Source: Ramlibacter monticola
GTDB lineage: Bacteria; Pseudomonadota; Gammaproteobacteria; Burkholderiales; Burkholderiaceae_C
Assembly: GCF_016722785.1 (NCBI RefSeq)
Contig: NZ_JAEQNE010000002.1
Span: 1,054,001 to 1,118,000 of the forward strand
Direction: 5' to 3'
Length of the DNA stretch: 64,000 nt
Positions 17,083-26,911 of this stretch are shown one piece after another. The translations under genes were made by a program, and so were the position numbers. The notes beneath the pieces were generated by a model, which saw only the letters and a program-made list of their open reading frames with translations, made no database searches and was not told the origin of the DNA. Position 1 is the stretch's first letter. The number at the start of each line of letters is the position of its first letter.

Positions 17083-17703
17083 TCAGCGTTGCTGCAGCCA
17101 GGCGGCAATGTCCTCGGCCGCGGCGTCGGTGGCCGCCGCCAGCGCGCGCACGCCGCCGGGCGCATCGGCGCTGGTCGCGGGGCGCTGCACGCTGAACCTG
17201 CGCTGCGCCACCAGGCGCTCGCCGCCGCCGGTGTTTTCCAGCAGGGTGCAGCGCAGGCGCAGCACGCCCTGGCTCGCGGTGGGCGACTCGAACAGCTGGC
17301 TGAACTCCTCCAGTTCCACGCGCAGCACCGGGGGCGGGCTGCCGCCGCGGCGCGCCAGGGCCGCGGCGGCGGAGGCGTCGAGCACGGGCCGGTCGCGCCC
17401 CAGCACATCGCGCAGGCGCTGCCGCAGCAGCTGCCCGGGCGGGGCGCTCCAGCGCGCATAGGCGTAGGGACGCAGCTCGTTGGGATCGTCGTAGCCGAGG
17501 CGGTACAGCAGCGCGGGCGTCTCCAGGATGCCGCTCGTTTCCACCTCCGGCAGCACCAGCGCCGGGCGGGCCGGCGCGGTGGCCGAGGCCGCCGAGGGCT
17601 CCGGGCCGAAGTCGTACAGGGCCGGGCGCGCCGGCTTGCTGGGGAGCGCGCTGCAGCCCGCGAGCAGCAGCGCGATCGAGGGGAGCAGCGTGCGCCGCCT
17701 CAT
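17083..17703 (-). CDS. ABC-type transport auxiliary lipoprotein (PqiC-like)
   Basis: This outer-membrane-type lipoprotein of 206 residues has a lipobox at LLLAGC (Cys17) and the ABC-transport auxiliary lipoprotein domain often found beside MCE systems. The pattern PARPALVLPEVETSGILETP, then YRLGYDDPNELRPYAYARW and LLRQRLRDVLGRDRPVLDAS is typical. Such proteins are thought to sit at the outer membrane and receive or deliver lipid through the MCE tunnel. Its start overlaps the mlaD-like stop (ATGA) and its stop is 5 bases before the cNMP-domain gene, so expression is tightly linked. Confidence 0.85.
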   Translation of the reverse strand: MRRRTLLPSIALLLAGCSALPSKPARPALYDFGPEPSAASATAPARPALVLPEVETSGILETPALLYRLGYDDPNELRPYAYARWSAPPGQLLRQRLRDVLGRDRPVLDASAAAALARRGGSPPPVLRVELEEFSQLFESPTASQGVLRLRCTLLENTGGGERLVAQRRFSVQRPATSADAPGGVRALAAATDAAAEDIAAWLQQR

Positions 17704-18677
17704 CGACGCGCCCCCGGCGCCTGCCAGCCCGGCTCGCCCGGACCGGGATGGGGTGGGCCTTCACCGTAGATCAACATCTGGGGATTTTCCGTGAGCTCGT
17801 TGATGGCCCGGCGCAGCGTGCGCAGGGTGTCGTTGCCTTCCTCGGCGAGATTGTTGACCCGCGGCAGCGTGGTCGTGCTGAAGGTCTCCACCACGTGCGC
17901 CAGCGAGTCGGTGCCCTCCCCGATGCGCTGCAGCGGCCCCCCCGGCGCGTTGATGCTCTGCGCGAGCTGCCCGAACTGCGCCGCGGCCGCGCTCACCTGG
18001 TCGGCGGTCGTGCGGAAATGGGTCGACGTCGCCTGCACGTCGCGCAGCGTGACGGAGGCCTGCGCGATGGCGGGATCCAGCTTCTGCTTCACGGTGGCGT
18101 CGAGTCGCTGCGCCAGCTGGTTGGTCGCCCCGGCGGCCTGGCTGACGTTCTCCAGCGCATCGGCGATGCGCTTCTGGTTCGGGTCGCTCAGCAGCGCGTT
18201 GACGCGCTCCGTCACCTCCTGCACGCGCTCCAGGATCACCTCGCCCTTCTCCTCCAGCCGCCCCAGCAGCCCCGGCTCCAGCGGGATGCGCGGCGGGTTG
18301 TCGTCGTCGGGGACCAGCCGCGGCGCCTGCTTGCCGTGGTCGGACAGCTGGATGAAGGCGAGGCCGGTGACGCCCTGGTAGCTGAGGGTGGCGAAGGTGT
18401 CGCGCGTGAGCGGCGTGTCGCGATCGACCTCCAGCCGCACCAGCACGTTGCCGACGGCCTTGGGATCGAAGCCGATGCGCCGGACCTTGCCGACGTCGAC
18501 GCCGCGGAAGCGCACCGGCGCCTGTTCCTGCAGGCCGGTGACCGTCTCGCGGGTGGAGATCTCGTAGGTGTCGCGCACGCCGGTCTCGCGCGTCAGCCAG
18601 GAGGCGAGCCCCAGCACGAGCGCCGTCATCAGCGCCACGAAGATGCCGGCGGCCATGGCGTGGGCCTTGTTTTCCAT
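17700..18677 (-). CDS. mlaD: MCE (MlaD)-family lipid-binding protein
   Basis: This is the periplasmic substrate-binding component of a lipid ABC transporter. It is anchored by one N-terminal helix (MAAGIFVALMTALVLGLASW), with the MCE domain at about residues 35-115 (VTGLQEQAPVRFRGVDVGKV is the conserved core). At 325 residues it is longer than E. coli MlaD (183). The extra C-terminal part is helical and rich in Gln/Ala/Thr (residues about 150-300), consistent with a tunnel-forming helical bundle as in longer MCE proteins. It lies between the ATPase gene and the auxiliary lipoprotein gene. It may be a second MCE system beside the canonical Mla pathway. Confidence 0.88.
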   Translation of the reverse strand: MENKAHAMAAGIFVALMTALVLGLASWLTRETGVRDTYEISTRETVTGLQEQAPVRFRGVDVGKVRRIGFDPKAVGNVLVRLEVDRDTPLTRDTFATLSYQGVTGLAFIQLSDHGKQAPRLVPDDDNPPRIPLEPGLLGRLEEKGEVILERVQEVTERVNALLSDPNQKRIADALENVSQAAGATNQLAQRLDATVKQKLDPAIAQASVTLRDVQATSTHFRTTADQVSAAAAQFGQLAQSINAPGGPLQRIGEGTDSLAHVVETFSTTTLPRVNNLAEEGNDTLRTLRRAINELTENPQMLIYGEGPPHPGPGEPGWQAPGARR

Positions 18678-18695
18678 GATGCGTTTCTACCTTGA

Positions 18696-19514
18696 TCAGA
18701 TCGCGAACGGGTACTCGCGCAGCAGCTCCATCGCGCGCTGGCCGCGCTCGCCCAGGAAGAAATCCTCCACGAAGGGGTGCCGGAAGGCGATCACCTCCCG
18801 CGGCTTGTCGTTGACGATCACGTGCTGGTCCGCCAGCACGGCGATGCGGGTGGACAGCTCGAACAGCGTGTCCAGGTCGTGCGTCACCATCACCACGGTC
18901 AGCGCCAGGTCGCGGTGCAGCGAGCGCAGCAGGCTGACGAAGCCGTCGGAGCTGTCGGGGTCCAGGCCCGCCGTGGGCTCGTCCAGCAGCAGCAGCGGCG
19001 GGTCCATGATGAGGGCGCGCGCCAGCGCGGCGCGCTTGATCATGCCGCCGGACAGTTCCGAGGGCATCTTCTCGGCGTCGGCGGGCTTCAGGCCCACCAT
19101 CTGCAGCTTCACCATGGACGCCTCGACGATCAGGCGCCGCGGCAGGGTCTTCAGCTCGCGCAGCGGGAAGGCCACGTTCTCCAGCACCGTGAAGGCGGAA
19201 AACAGCGCGCCGTGCTGGAACAGCATGCCGATGCGGCTGGAGGCGCCCGGCCCGGCGAACTGGTCGACCGGCCGCCCCATGATGTGCACCTGGCCCCGAT
19301 GGGGGCGCTCCAGTCCCAGGATCTGGCGCAGCAGCACCGTCTTGCCCGAGCCGGAGCCGCCGACGATGGAGACCACCTCGCCACGGTTGACCGTCAGGTC
19401 CAGGTCCTTGTGGACCACGAGACGGCGGTCCGGCGTGTCGAAGACCGACCACAGCTTGCGGATCTCCACCACGGGCCGGGTGCCGTCGGGAAGCGGGGAC
19501 AGGGTGTCGGCCAT
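18696..19514 (-). CDS. mlaF: MlaF-like ABC transporter ATP-binding protein
   Basis: This ATPase subunit (272 residues) of the MCE-type lipid transporter shows the Walker A motif GGSGSGKTVLL (about residues 51-61), the signature LSGGMIKRAALARAL (about 154-168) and Walker B LLLLDEPTAGLDPDS. The H-loop VMVTHDLDTL follows. These are the features of the MlaF/Ttg2A group. Its ATG overlaps the stop of the permease gene by one base (TGATG), and 18 bases separate it from the MlaD gene. It powers lipid movement between inner and outer membranes; direction cannot be told. Confidence 0.92.
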   Translation of the reverse strand: MADTLSPLPDGTRPVVEIRKLWSVFDTPDRRLVVHKDLDLTVNRGEVVSIVGGSGSGKTVLLRQILGLERPHRGQVHIMGRPVDQFAGPGASSRIGMLFQHGALFSAFTVLENVAFPLRELKTLPRRLIVEASMVKLQMVGLKPADAEKMPSELSGGMIKRAALARALIMDPPLLLLDEPTAGLDPDSSDGFVSLLRSLHRDLALTVVMVTHDLDTLFELSTRIAVLADQHVIVNDKPREVIAFRHPFVEDFFLGERGQRAMELLREYPFAI

Positions 19515-20638
19515 CAGATCCCCACGTTGCTGAACAGGATGGCGAACAGCGCATCCACCAGGATCACCACGGTGATCGCGGTGACCACCGAGGCCGTGGT
19601 GCCCTGCCCCAGGCTATTCGTGTTGGGCTGCACGCGCAGGCCGAAGTGGCAGCCGATCAGCGCGATCAGGATGCCGAACACCACCGACTTGGACAGGCCC
19701 AGCACCAGGTTCGACACCCGCACCGCGTCGGGCAGCGCCTTGAGGAAGAACAGCGGGCTGATGCCCAGCGACAGGTCGGCGGCGACCATGCCGCCGATCA
19801 GGCCGGCGATCGTCGTCCAGCAGGCGATCAGGGGCATGGCGATGGACAGGGCCATGGCCCGCGGCATCACCAGCCGGTAGGTGTGCGAGATTCCCATGAC
19901 GCGCATCGCATCGAGTTCGTCGGTCACCCGCATCACCCCGATCTGCGCCGTGATGGCGGAACCGGAGCGCCCGGCGATCAGGATCGCGCCCAGCATGGGC
20001 CCCAGCTCGCGCACCAGCGCGATGCCGAGGATGTCGACGATGTAGGCGTCGGCGCCGAACTGCTTCAACTGCTGCGCCGTGAGGTAGGCCAGCACGACGC
20101 CGATCAGGCCGCCCACCAGCGCCGTGATCGGCAGGGCCGTCGCGCCGATGCGGTAAAGGTGGCCGGAGAAGTCGCGCCAGGGGGCCCGGTGCGGCGCCCG
20201 CACCAGTTCACGCAGGTCGATGGTGAGTTGCCCGATGAGCTGGACGAAGCCCTTGACGTGGTCGAAGGCGCGCAGCAGCAGCCCCCCGAAGGCCAGATAG
20301 AGCATCCAGAGGCTGGTGCGCTTGCGCCGCGACCGGCGGGTCGTGAACTGGGCCACCCGTTCGAGGATGGCGCGCTGCGCGGGCAGCAGCTCCAGCTGCT
20401 CCGGCCAGTGGTGGCCCCAGTGGTCCCACAGCAGCTGGGCGCCGACGTGGTCCAGCGCCGCCTCGCGCAGGTCCCACTGCTGCTGGCGGCCTCCGCGCGG
20501 CAGCCCGCGCTCCAGGTCGCGGAACAGGTTCGGCCGCGCGAACTGGGCGGAGGTCCATTCTCCGAGCAGCCGCACGGCATGGCCCTGCGCGGCTGGCGCT
20601 TGCTCGAGGCGGGGCGTGGCATCGACGGTCGTCACCAT
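19514..20638 (-). CDS. mlaE: MlaE-family permease with N-terminal STAS-like domain
   Basis: This inner-membrane permease of 374 residues is of the MCE-type lipid ABC transporter. The MlaE core (about residues 155-370) has LVGGLIGVVLAYLTAQQLKQ, the EF-type loop VRELGPMLGAILIAGRSGSA and VTDELDAMRVMGI. Residues 15-110 form a STAS-like region (WDLREAALDHVGAQLLWDHW), so a domain carried separately as MlaB in E. coli appears fused here. The ATG at 20638 is preferred; an upstream extension to 20791 would overlap the start of the divergent atuA gene. It is the first gene of the operon, so the promoter should lie in the 86 bp before atuA. Confidence 0.88.
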   Translation of the reverse strand: MVTTVDATPRLEQAPAAQGHAVRLLGEWTSAQFARPNLFRDLERGLPRGGRQQQWDLREAALDHVGAQLLWDHWGHHWPEQLELLPAQRAILERVAQFTTRRSRRKRTSLWMLYLAFGGLLLRAFDHVKGFVQLIGQLTIDLRELVRAPHRAPWRDFSGHLYRIGATALPITALVGGLIGVVLAYLTAQQLKQFGADAYIVDILGIALVRELGPMLGAILIAGRSGSAITAQIGVMRVTDELDAMRVMGISHTYRLVMPRAMALSIAMPLIACWTTIAGLIGGMVAADLSLGISPLFFLKALPDAVRVSNLVLGLSKSVVFGILIALIGCHFGLRVQPNTNSLGQGTTASVVTAITVVILVDALFAILFSNVGI

Positions 20639-20724
20639 GGGGGCTGTCCATCGTAACGGCAGAGCCTTCGCCTGTGGGGGCTGCCGGACCCCGGGCGGTA
20701 TAACGTTGGCGGAAGGAGACTGCC

Positions 20725-22536
20725 ATGGCCAAGGACGTCGTGCGCATCGGGGGTGCTTCCGGCTTCTGGGGGGACAGCAGCGTCGGCGCACCGCAGCTGG
20801 TGGCGCGCGGCGGGATCGACTTCCTGGTGTTCGACTACCTGGCCGAGCTGACCATGTCCATCCTGGCGGCGGCGCGGGGCAAGGATCCCGGGCTGGGCTA
20901 TGCCACCGACTTCGTGCAGGTGACCCTCAAGGACCTCCTGGGTGACGTGCTGCGTCGCGGCATCCGCGTGATCAGCAATGCCGGCGGCGTGAACCCGCAG
21001 GCCTGCGCGGAGGCGCTGCGGGCCCTCGCCATCGAACAGGGCCTGGACGTCCGGGTCGCGGTGGTGACTGGAGACGACGTGCTCCCGCTGCTGCCGGCCC
21101 TGCGCGACGAAGGTGTGCGCGAACTTCAGACCGGTGCGCCGCTGCCGGCGAAGCTGCTCACCGCCAATGCGTACCTCGGCGCACTGCCGATCCGCGCCGC
21201 GCTGGATGCCGGCGCGCAGGTGGTGATCACCGGCCGCTGCGTGGACAGCGCCGTGACCCTGGGCGCGCTGATGCATGCCTTCGACTGGGCGGCCGACGAC
21301 TGGCCGAGGCTGGCCCAGGGCAGCCTGGCCGGCCACGTGATCGAGTGCGGCTGCCAGGCCACCGGCGGCCTGCACACGGACTGGGACGCCGTGCCGGACT
21401 GGGCGCACATCGGCTACCCCGTCGTCGAGTGCCACGCCGACGGCGGATTCGTCGTGACCAAGCCGCCGGGGACGGGCGGGCTGGTGAATCCCGCGGTGGT
21501 GGCCGAACAGGTCCTGTACGAGATCGGCGATCCGCGACGCTACCTGCTGCCGGACGTGAGCTGCGACTTCTCGCAGGTGCGGCTGGAGGCGGCGGGCGAG
21601 CATCGCGTGCGGGTGAGCGGCGCGCGGGGCTGCGCGCCCGGACCGCAGTACAAGGTGTCCGCCACCTACCCGGACGGCTGGCGCTGCACCGGGCAGCTGA
21701 CGATCGTCGGCACCGACGCCGCGCGCAAGGCGCAGCGCACCGGGGAGGCCATCCTGGAGCGCACCGGCGAGCTGCTCGCCGCGCGCGGCTGGGGCGGCTG
21801 GACGCGCACCCGCATCGAGGTGCTGGGCTCGGAGCGCGCGAACTTCGGCCCCCATGCGCGGGCGGCCGACGTGCGCGAGGCGGTGCTGCAGGTGTCCGCG
21901 ATGCACCCGCGCAAGGAGGCGCTGGAGCTGTTCGCGCGCGAGATCGCGCCCGCCGGAACGAGCTGGTCGCCGGGCACGACCGGGGCGGGCGGGCGGCCGG
22001 GCCCCGCGCCCTGCATCCGGCAGTACGCGTTCCTCGTCGACAAGGCGCGGCTCGCGCCGTGCGTGCACCTCGAGGGCCGGCAGCTGGCGGTCGACATCCC
22101 GACCGGCCAGCCTCCGGTGCCCGCGCCCGAGGACACGCCTGCCGTCGCGGCGGCCCTGCCGCCCGGGCCCTGGATCGAGGTTCCGCTGCTGCGCCTCGCC
22201 TGGGCGCGCAGCGGCGACAAGGGCGACCAGTCCAACATCGGCGTGATCGCCCGGCGGCCCGAGTGGCTGCCCTGGCTGCGGGCGCAACTGACCGCGGACC
22301 GGGTGAAAGCGTGGCTGTCGCACCTGGTCGCCGGCGAGGTGCGCCGCTTCGACCTCCCGGGCCTGCACGCGATGAACTTCGTCTGCACGCAGGCGCTCGA
22401 CGGCGGCGGGATGGCGTCGCTGCGCAACGACCCGCTGGGCAAGGGCATGGCGCAGGTGCTGCTCACCCTGCCCGTGCAAGTCCCCGCAGGCTACGACTCC
22501 GCCACGAATCCGCGCGCGAACGACGCGCGCAAGTGA
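20725..22536 (+). CDS. AtuA-family protein (DUF1446) with fused C-terminal AtuA-like domain
   Basis: This 603-residue protein matches the acyclic terpene utilisation AtuA family. The N-terminal DUF1446 part (about residues 5-450) starts VVRIGGASGFWGDSSVGAPQ and includes DYLAELTMSILAAAR and ITGRCVDSAVTLGALMHAF. The C-terminal ferredoxin-like AtuA domain (about residues 488-590) starts near LLRLAWARSGDKGDQSNIGV. GGAGA lies about 7 bases before the ATG. AtuA is needed for citronellol/geraniol catabolism in Pseudomonas, but many homologues lie in other acyl-CoA pathways and the reaction is unknown. Its last 46 bases overlap the 3' end of the convergent LysR gene. Confidence 0.85.
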   Translation: MAKDVVRIGGASGFWGDSSVGAPQLVARGGIDFLVFDYLAELTMSILAAARGKDPGLGYATDFVQVTLKDLLGDVLRRGIRVISNAGGVNPQACAEALRALAIEQGLDVRVAVVTGDDVLPLLPALRDEGVRELQTGAPLPAKLLTANAYLGALPIRAALDAGAQVVITGRCVDSAVTLGALMHAFDWAADDWPRLAQGSLAGHVIECGCQATGGLHTDWDAVPDWAHIGYPVVECHADGGFVVTKPPGTGGLVNPAVVAEQVLYEIGDPRRYLLPDVSCDFSQVRLEAAGEHRVRVSGARGCAPGPQYKVSATYPDGWRCTGQLTIVGTDAARKAQRTGEAILERTGELLAARGWGGWTRTRIEVLGSERANFGPHARAADVREAVLQVSAMHPRKEALELFAREIAPAGTSWSPGTTGAGGRPGPAPCIRQYAFLVDKARLAPCVHLEGRQLAVDIPTGQPPVPAPEDTPAVAAALPPGPWIEVPLLRLAWARSGDKGDQSNIGVIARRPEWLPWLRAQLTADRVKAWLSHLVAGEVRRFDLPGLHAMNFVCTQALDGGGMASLRNDPLGKGMAQVLLTLPVQVPAGYDSATNPRANDARK

Positions 22537-23441
22537 TCCACGAAGCACTGCACCGCCCGCGGCACCCGCGCCGACCACGGCCGGATCGCGTACACCGCAT
22601 CGCCGAAGAAGCCCAGCGGCCGCCACTCGGGCAGCAGCTGCACCAGCTCGCGAGGCCCCAGGTGCGCCGCCGCGCTGAAATCCGGCAGCAGCCCGATCCC
22701 GATGCCCCCCAGCACCGCTTCGCGCAGCACCTCGCTGTTGTTGGCGCGCAAGGGCCCCTCCACCGCCACCACGACGCGCTCCGCCTTGCGGCCGGCGCCG
22801 CGTTCGAATGACCAGCTCTGGCTGCCGCCCTGGCGCAGGTAGGCCAGGCAGGCGTGCTGCGCCAGCTCGGAAGGATGGCGCGGCGTGCCATGCTCACGCA
22901 AGTAATCGGCGCTGGCGACCAGCAACGAACGCGAGGCGCAGAGCTGCCAGGCCACGTGCGTGTCCGGCGGCGCCTGCGCGTGGCGGATCGCCAGGTCGAA
23001 GCCCTCCTGCGCCAGGTTCACGAAGCGGTCGCTGAGGTCCAGGTCGAGGCGGATCTCCGGATACTGCCGCAGGAAGCCCGCCAGGGTGGGCGCCACGTAC
23101 TGGCGACCGAGCGCGACCGGGGCGCTCACGCGCAGCAGCCCGCGCGGGGAGCCGGCCAGGTCGCGGATGCCTTCGAAGCTGTGGGTGATGCGCTCGAAGG
23201 CGCCGCGGGTCTCGTCGGCGAGTTGCTGCCCCGCCTGCGTGAGGCCGACCGAGCGCGTGGTCCGGCGCACCAGCGGCACGCCCGCGACGCGTTCCAGCTC
23301 CGCGATGCGGGCGCTGACGGAGGCCTTGGAGATGCCGAGCCGGCGCGCCGCCTGGGTGTAGCTGCGCGTCTCGGCCAGCACCGTCAGCAGGTGCAGGTCG
23401 GCGAAGGAGGGATGCGGGCTGCTTGCGCTCACATTGTTCAT
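22491..23441 (-). CDS. LysR-family transcriptional regulator
   Basis: This 316-residue LysR regulator has an N-terminal helix-turn-helix ([20 protein letters not shown], about residues 27-46) and the type 2 periplasmic-binding-like effector domain (about 95-300), starting [20 protein letters not shown]. The subgroup resembles the AaeR/DmlR type. The ATG at 23441 is chosen because it sits in a divergent promoter region with a LysR box; longer frames would read into mmsA. It is divergent from the methylmalonate-semialdehyde dehydrogenase gene and most likely controls it. Its 3' end overlaps atuA tail to tail. Confidence 0.88.
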   Translation of the reverse strand: MNNVSASSPHPSFADLHLLTVLAETRSYTQAARRLGISKASVSARIAELERVAGVPLVRRTTRSVGLTQAGQQLADETRGAFERITHSFEGIRDLAGSPRGLLRVSAPVALGRQYVAPTLAGFLRQYPEIRLDLDLSDRFVNLAQEGFDLAIRHAQAPPDTHVAWQLCASRSLLVASADYLREHGTPRHPSELAQHACLAYLRQGGSQSWSFERGAGRKAERVVVAVEGPLRANNSEVLREAVLGGIGIGLLPDFSAAAHLGPRELVQLLPEWRPLGFFGDAVYAIRPWSARVPRAVQCFVDHLRASFARGFVAES

Positions 23442-23454
23442 TTTCCCAAACAAT
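23433..23454. promoter_or_regulatory. LysR-type binding site overlapping the lysR start
   Basis: ATTGTT and AACAAT are perfect 6-bp arms separated by 10 bases, fitting the T-N11-A pattern of LysR sites. It covers the lysR start codon and lies about 76 bp before mmsA. Autorepression with activation of the divergent gene is the usual outcome. Confidence 0.55.
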
Positions 23455-23529
23455 CTGATCGGCGTCCGCGCCTTTGCAAACGCTCCCCGCGGGCCTAGAC
23501 TGGCCCTCCACCGCATTGGGAACCCCGCC

Positions 23530-25071
<1,542 letters not shown>

Positions 25072-25095
25072 AGGGCAGGCGAGGAAAACCCAAGA

Positions 25096-25200
25096 CCGAA
25101 CGCAGAGGACGCAAAGGTACGCAAAGGGCGCAGAAAGGACAGGAATCCTTTAAAGGTATTCTCTGCGTCTTCTGCGTACCTTTGCGCCCTCTGCGTTCGG
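25096..25200. repeat. Complete ACGCAGAGGACGC palindromic element, copy 2
   Basis: This imperfect palindrome of 105 bp starts with CCGAACGCAGAGGACGC and ends with the complement of CCGAACGCAGAGGGCGC. The outer 28 bp of the two arms match with one difference, extending through AAAGGTACGCA. The inner part reads AATCCTTTAAAGG. It fills the gap between mmsA and the GMC oxidoreductase gene, and both flanks carry partly inverted AAAACC/GGTTTT runs. It has no coding capacity. Confidence 0.85.
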
Positions 25201-25239
25201 CTGTCTGGTTTTGCGGCTGCCGGGGCCGGGGAGGAGACC

Positions 25240-26871
25240 TTGAGCGACACCAGCTTCGACTACATCATCATCGGCGCGGGGACCGCGGGCTGCCTGCTCG
25301 CCAACCGGCTCAGCGCCGATCCGGCGAAGCGCGTGCTGCTGATCGAGGCGGGGCCGCGCGACGACTACCACTGGATCCACATCCCGGTCGGCTACCTCTA
25401 TTGCATCGGCAACGCGCGCACCGACTGGCTGTACTACACCGAGCCCGATGCCGGCCTCAACGGCCGCAAGCTGCGCTATCCGCGCGGCAAGACGCTGGGC
25501 GGCTGCTCCAGCATCAACGGCATGATCTACATGCGCGGCCAGGCGCGCGACTACGATGGCTGGGCCCAGCGCCTCGGCGACCAGAACTGGTCCTGGGAGC
25601 ACTGCCTGCCCCACTTCAAGCAGCACGAGGACTACTACAAGGGTCCCGACGCCATGCACGGCAGCGGCGGCGAGTGGCGGGTGGAGAAGCAGCGCCTGCG
25701 CTGGGATGTGCTGGACGCCTTCGCCAAGGCGGCGCAGCAGGCCGGCATCCCGCACAGCGAGGACTTCAACCGCGGCAACAACGAAGGTGTCGGCTACTTC
25801 CAGGTGAACCAGAAGAACGGCTGGCGCTGGAACACCGCCAAGGCCTTCCTGCGCCCCGCCTGCTACGGCCGCCCGAACTTCGAGCTGTGGACCAAGGCGC
25901 AGGTCAAGCGCCTGCTCTTCGAGACCCTCCCGGACGGGACGAAACGCTGCACCGGCGCCGAGGTCTGGACCGGCGAGGGCATGGAGTCGGCGCAAGCCGC
26001 GCAGGAAGTGCTGCTGTGCGCGGGCAGCATCGGTTCGCCGCAGATCCTGCAGCTCTCCGGCATCGGGCCGGCGGCGCTGCTGCGCGAGCACGGCATTCCC
26101 GTGGTGCAGGACCTGCCCGGCGTGGGCGAGAACCTGCAGGACCACCTGCAGATCCGCGCGGTCTACAAGGTGGACGGCGTCGCCACGCTCAACACGCTGG
26201 CGAACAGCTGGTGGGGCAAGCTGAAGATCGGCATGGAGTACGCGCTCAAGCGCAGCGGGCCCATGAGCATGGCGCCCTCGCAGCTGGGCGCCTTCACGCG
26301 CAGCTCGCCCGAACAGCCGTACCCGAACATCGAATACCACGTGCAGCCCCTGAGCCTCGATGCCTTCGGCGAGCCCTTGCACGGCTTCAATGCCTTCACG
26401 GCGAGTGTCTGCAACCTCAACCCGACGAGCCGCGGCTTCGTGCGCATCCGCAGCCCTCGCTTCGAGGACGCGCCGGCGATCGCGCCGAACTACCTGAGCA
26501 CGGAACACGACCGCAAGGTCGCGGCCGATTCGCTGCGCGTCACGCGCCGCATCGCCTCGCAGCCGGCGCTGGCCGCATTCAAGCCGCAGGAGTGGAAGCC
26601 CGGCGAGCAGTACCAGAGCGACGAGGACCTGGCGCGGCTGGCCGGCGACATCGCCACCACGATCTTCCATCCGGTGGGCACGACCGCCATGGGCCCCGAC
26701 GACGACCCGATGGCGGTGCTCGATGGGCGCATGCGCGTGCGCGGCATCGCCGGCCTGCGCGTGGTGGACGGCGGCGCGATGCCGACCATCACCAGCGGCA
26801 ACACCAACTCACCGATCCTGATGATGGCGGAGAAGGCCGCGGAGTGGGTGCGGCAGGACGCGCGGCACTAG
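25240..26871 (+). CDS. GMC-family FAD oxidoreductase (choline dehydrogenase-like)
   Basis: This glucose-methanol-choline oxidoreductase has 543 residues. The FAD-binding Rossmann motif is YIIIGAGTAGCLLANRL (about residues 8-24), followed by the GMC signature 1 region PRGKTLGGCSSINGMIYMRG (about 80-99) and signature 2 GSIGSPQILQLSGIGP (about 264-279). The C-terminal active-site pair lies in HPVGTTAMGP and SGNTNSPILMM. The start is TTG at 25240, with GAGGAG nine bases before it. It oxidises an alcohol; with mmsA upstream the substrate may be an aliphatic alcohol, but this is inference. Confidence 0.9.
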   Translation: MSDTSFDYIIIGAGTAGCLLANRLSADPAKRVLLIEAGPRDDYHWIHIPVGYLYCIGNARTDWLYYTEPDAGLNGRKLRYPRGKTLGGCSSINGMIYMRGQARDYDGWAQRLGDQNWSWEHCLPHFKQHEDYYKGPDAMHGSGGEWRVEKQRLRWDVLDAFAKAAQQAGIPHSEDFNRGNNEGVGYFQVNQKNGWRWNTAKAFLRPACYGRPNFELWTKAQVKRLLFETLPDGTKRCTGAEVWTGEGMESAQAAQEVLLCAGSIGSPQILQLSGIGPAALLREHGIPVVQDLPGVGENLQDHLQIRAVYKVDGVATLNTLANSWWGKLKIGMEYALKRSGPMSMAPSQLGAFTRSSPEQPYPNIEYHVQPLSLDAFGEPLHGFNAFTASVCNLNPTSRGFVRIRSPRFEDAPAIAPNYLSTEHDRKVAADSLRVTRRIASQPALAAFKPQEWKPGEQYQSDEDLARLAGDIATTIFHPVGTTAMGPDDDPMAVLDGRMRVRGIAGLRVVDGGAMPTITSGNTNSPILMMAEKAAEWVRQDARH

Positions 26872-26881
26872 ACATCATGGT

Positions 26882-26905
26882 CGCCCCTCTCATCAGAGAG
26901 AGGCG
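26882..26905. terminator. Hairpin between convergent genes
   Basis: CGCC-C-CTCTC and GAGAG-A-GGCG form a 9-bp stem with one mismatch around an ATCA loop, directly after the GMC gene and just before the end of the convergent outer-membrane gene. There is no clear T-run on either side, so termination is only possible. Confidence 0.35.
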
Positions 26906-26911
26906 GCCAGC

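Noticed and set aside
20632-22626. A 664-codon minus-strand frame opposite atuA
   Set aside because: Composition is that of a shadow frame (runs of Arg, Ala, Gly, His) and it covers the well-supported atuA gene.
23434-23529. N-terminal extension of the methylmalonate-semialdehyde dehydrogenase
   Set aside because: The extension has no ribosome site and would cover the divergent promoter and LysR box; the family N-terminus fits the start at 23530.
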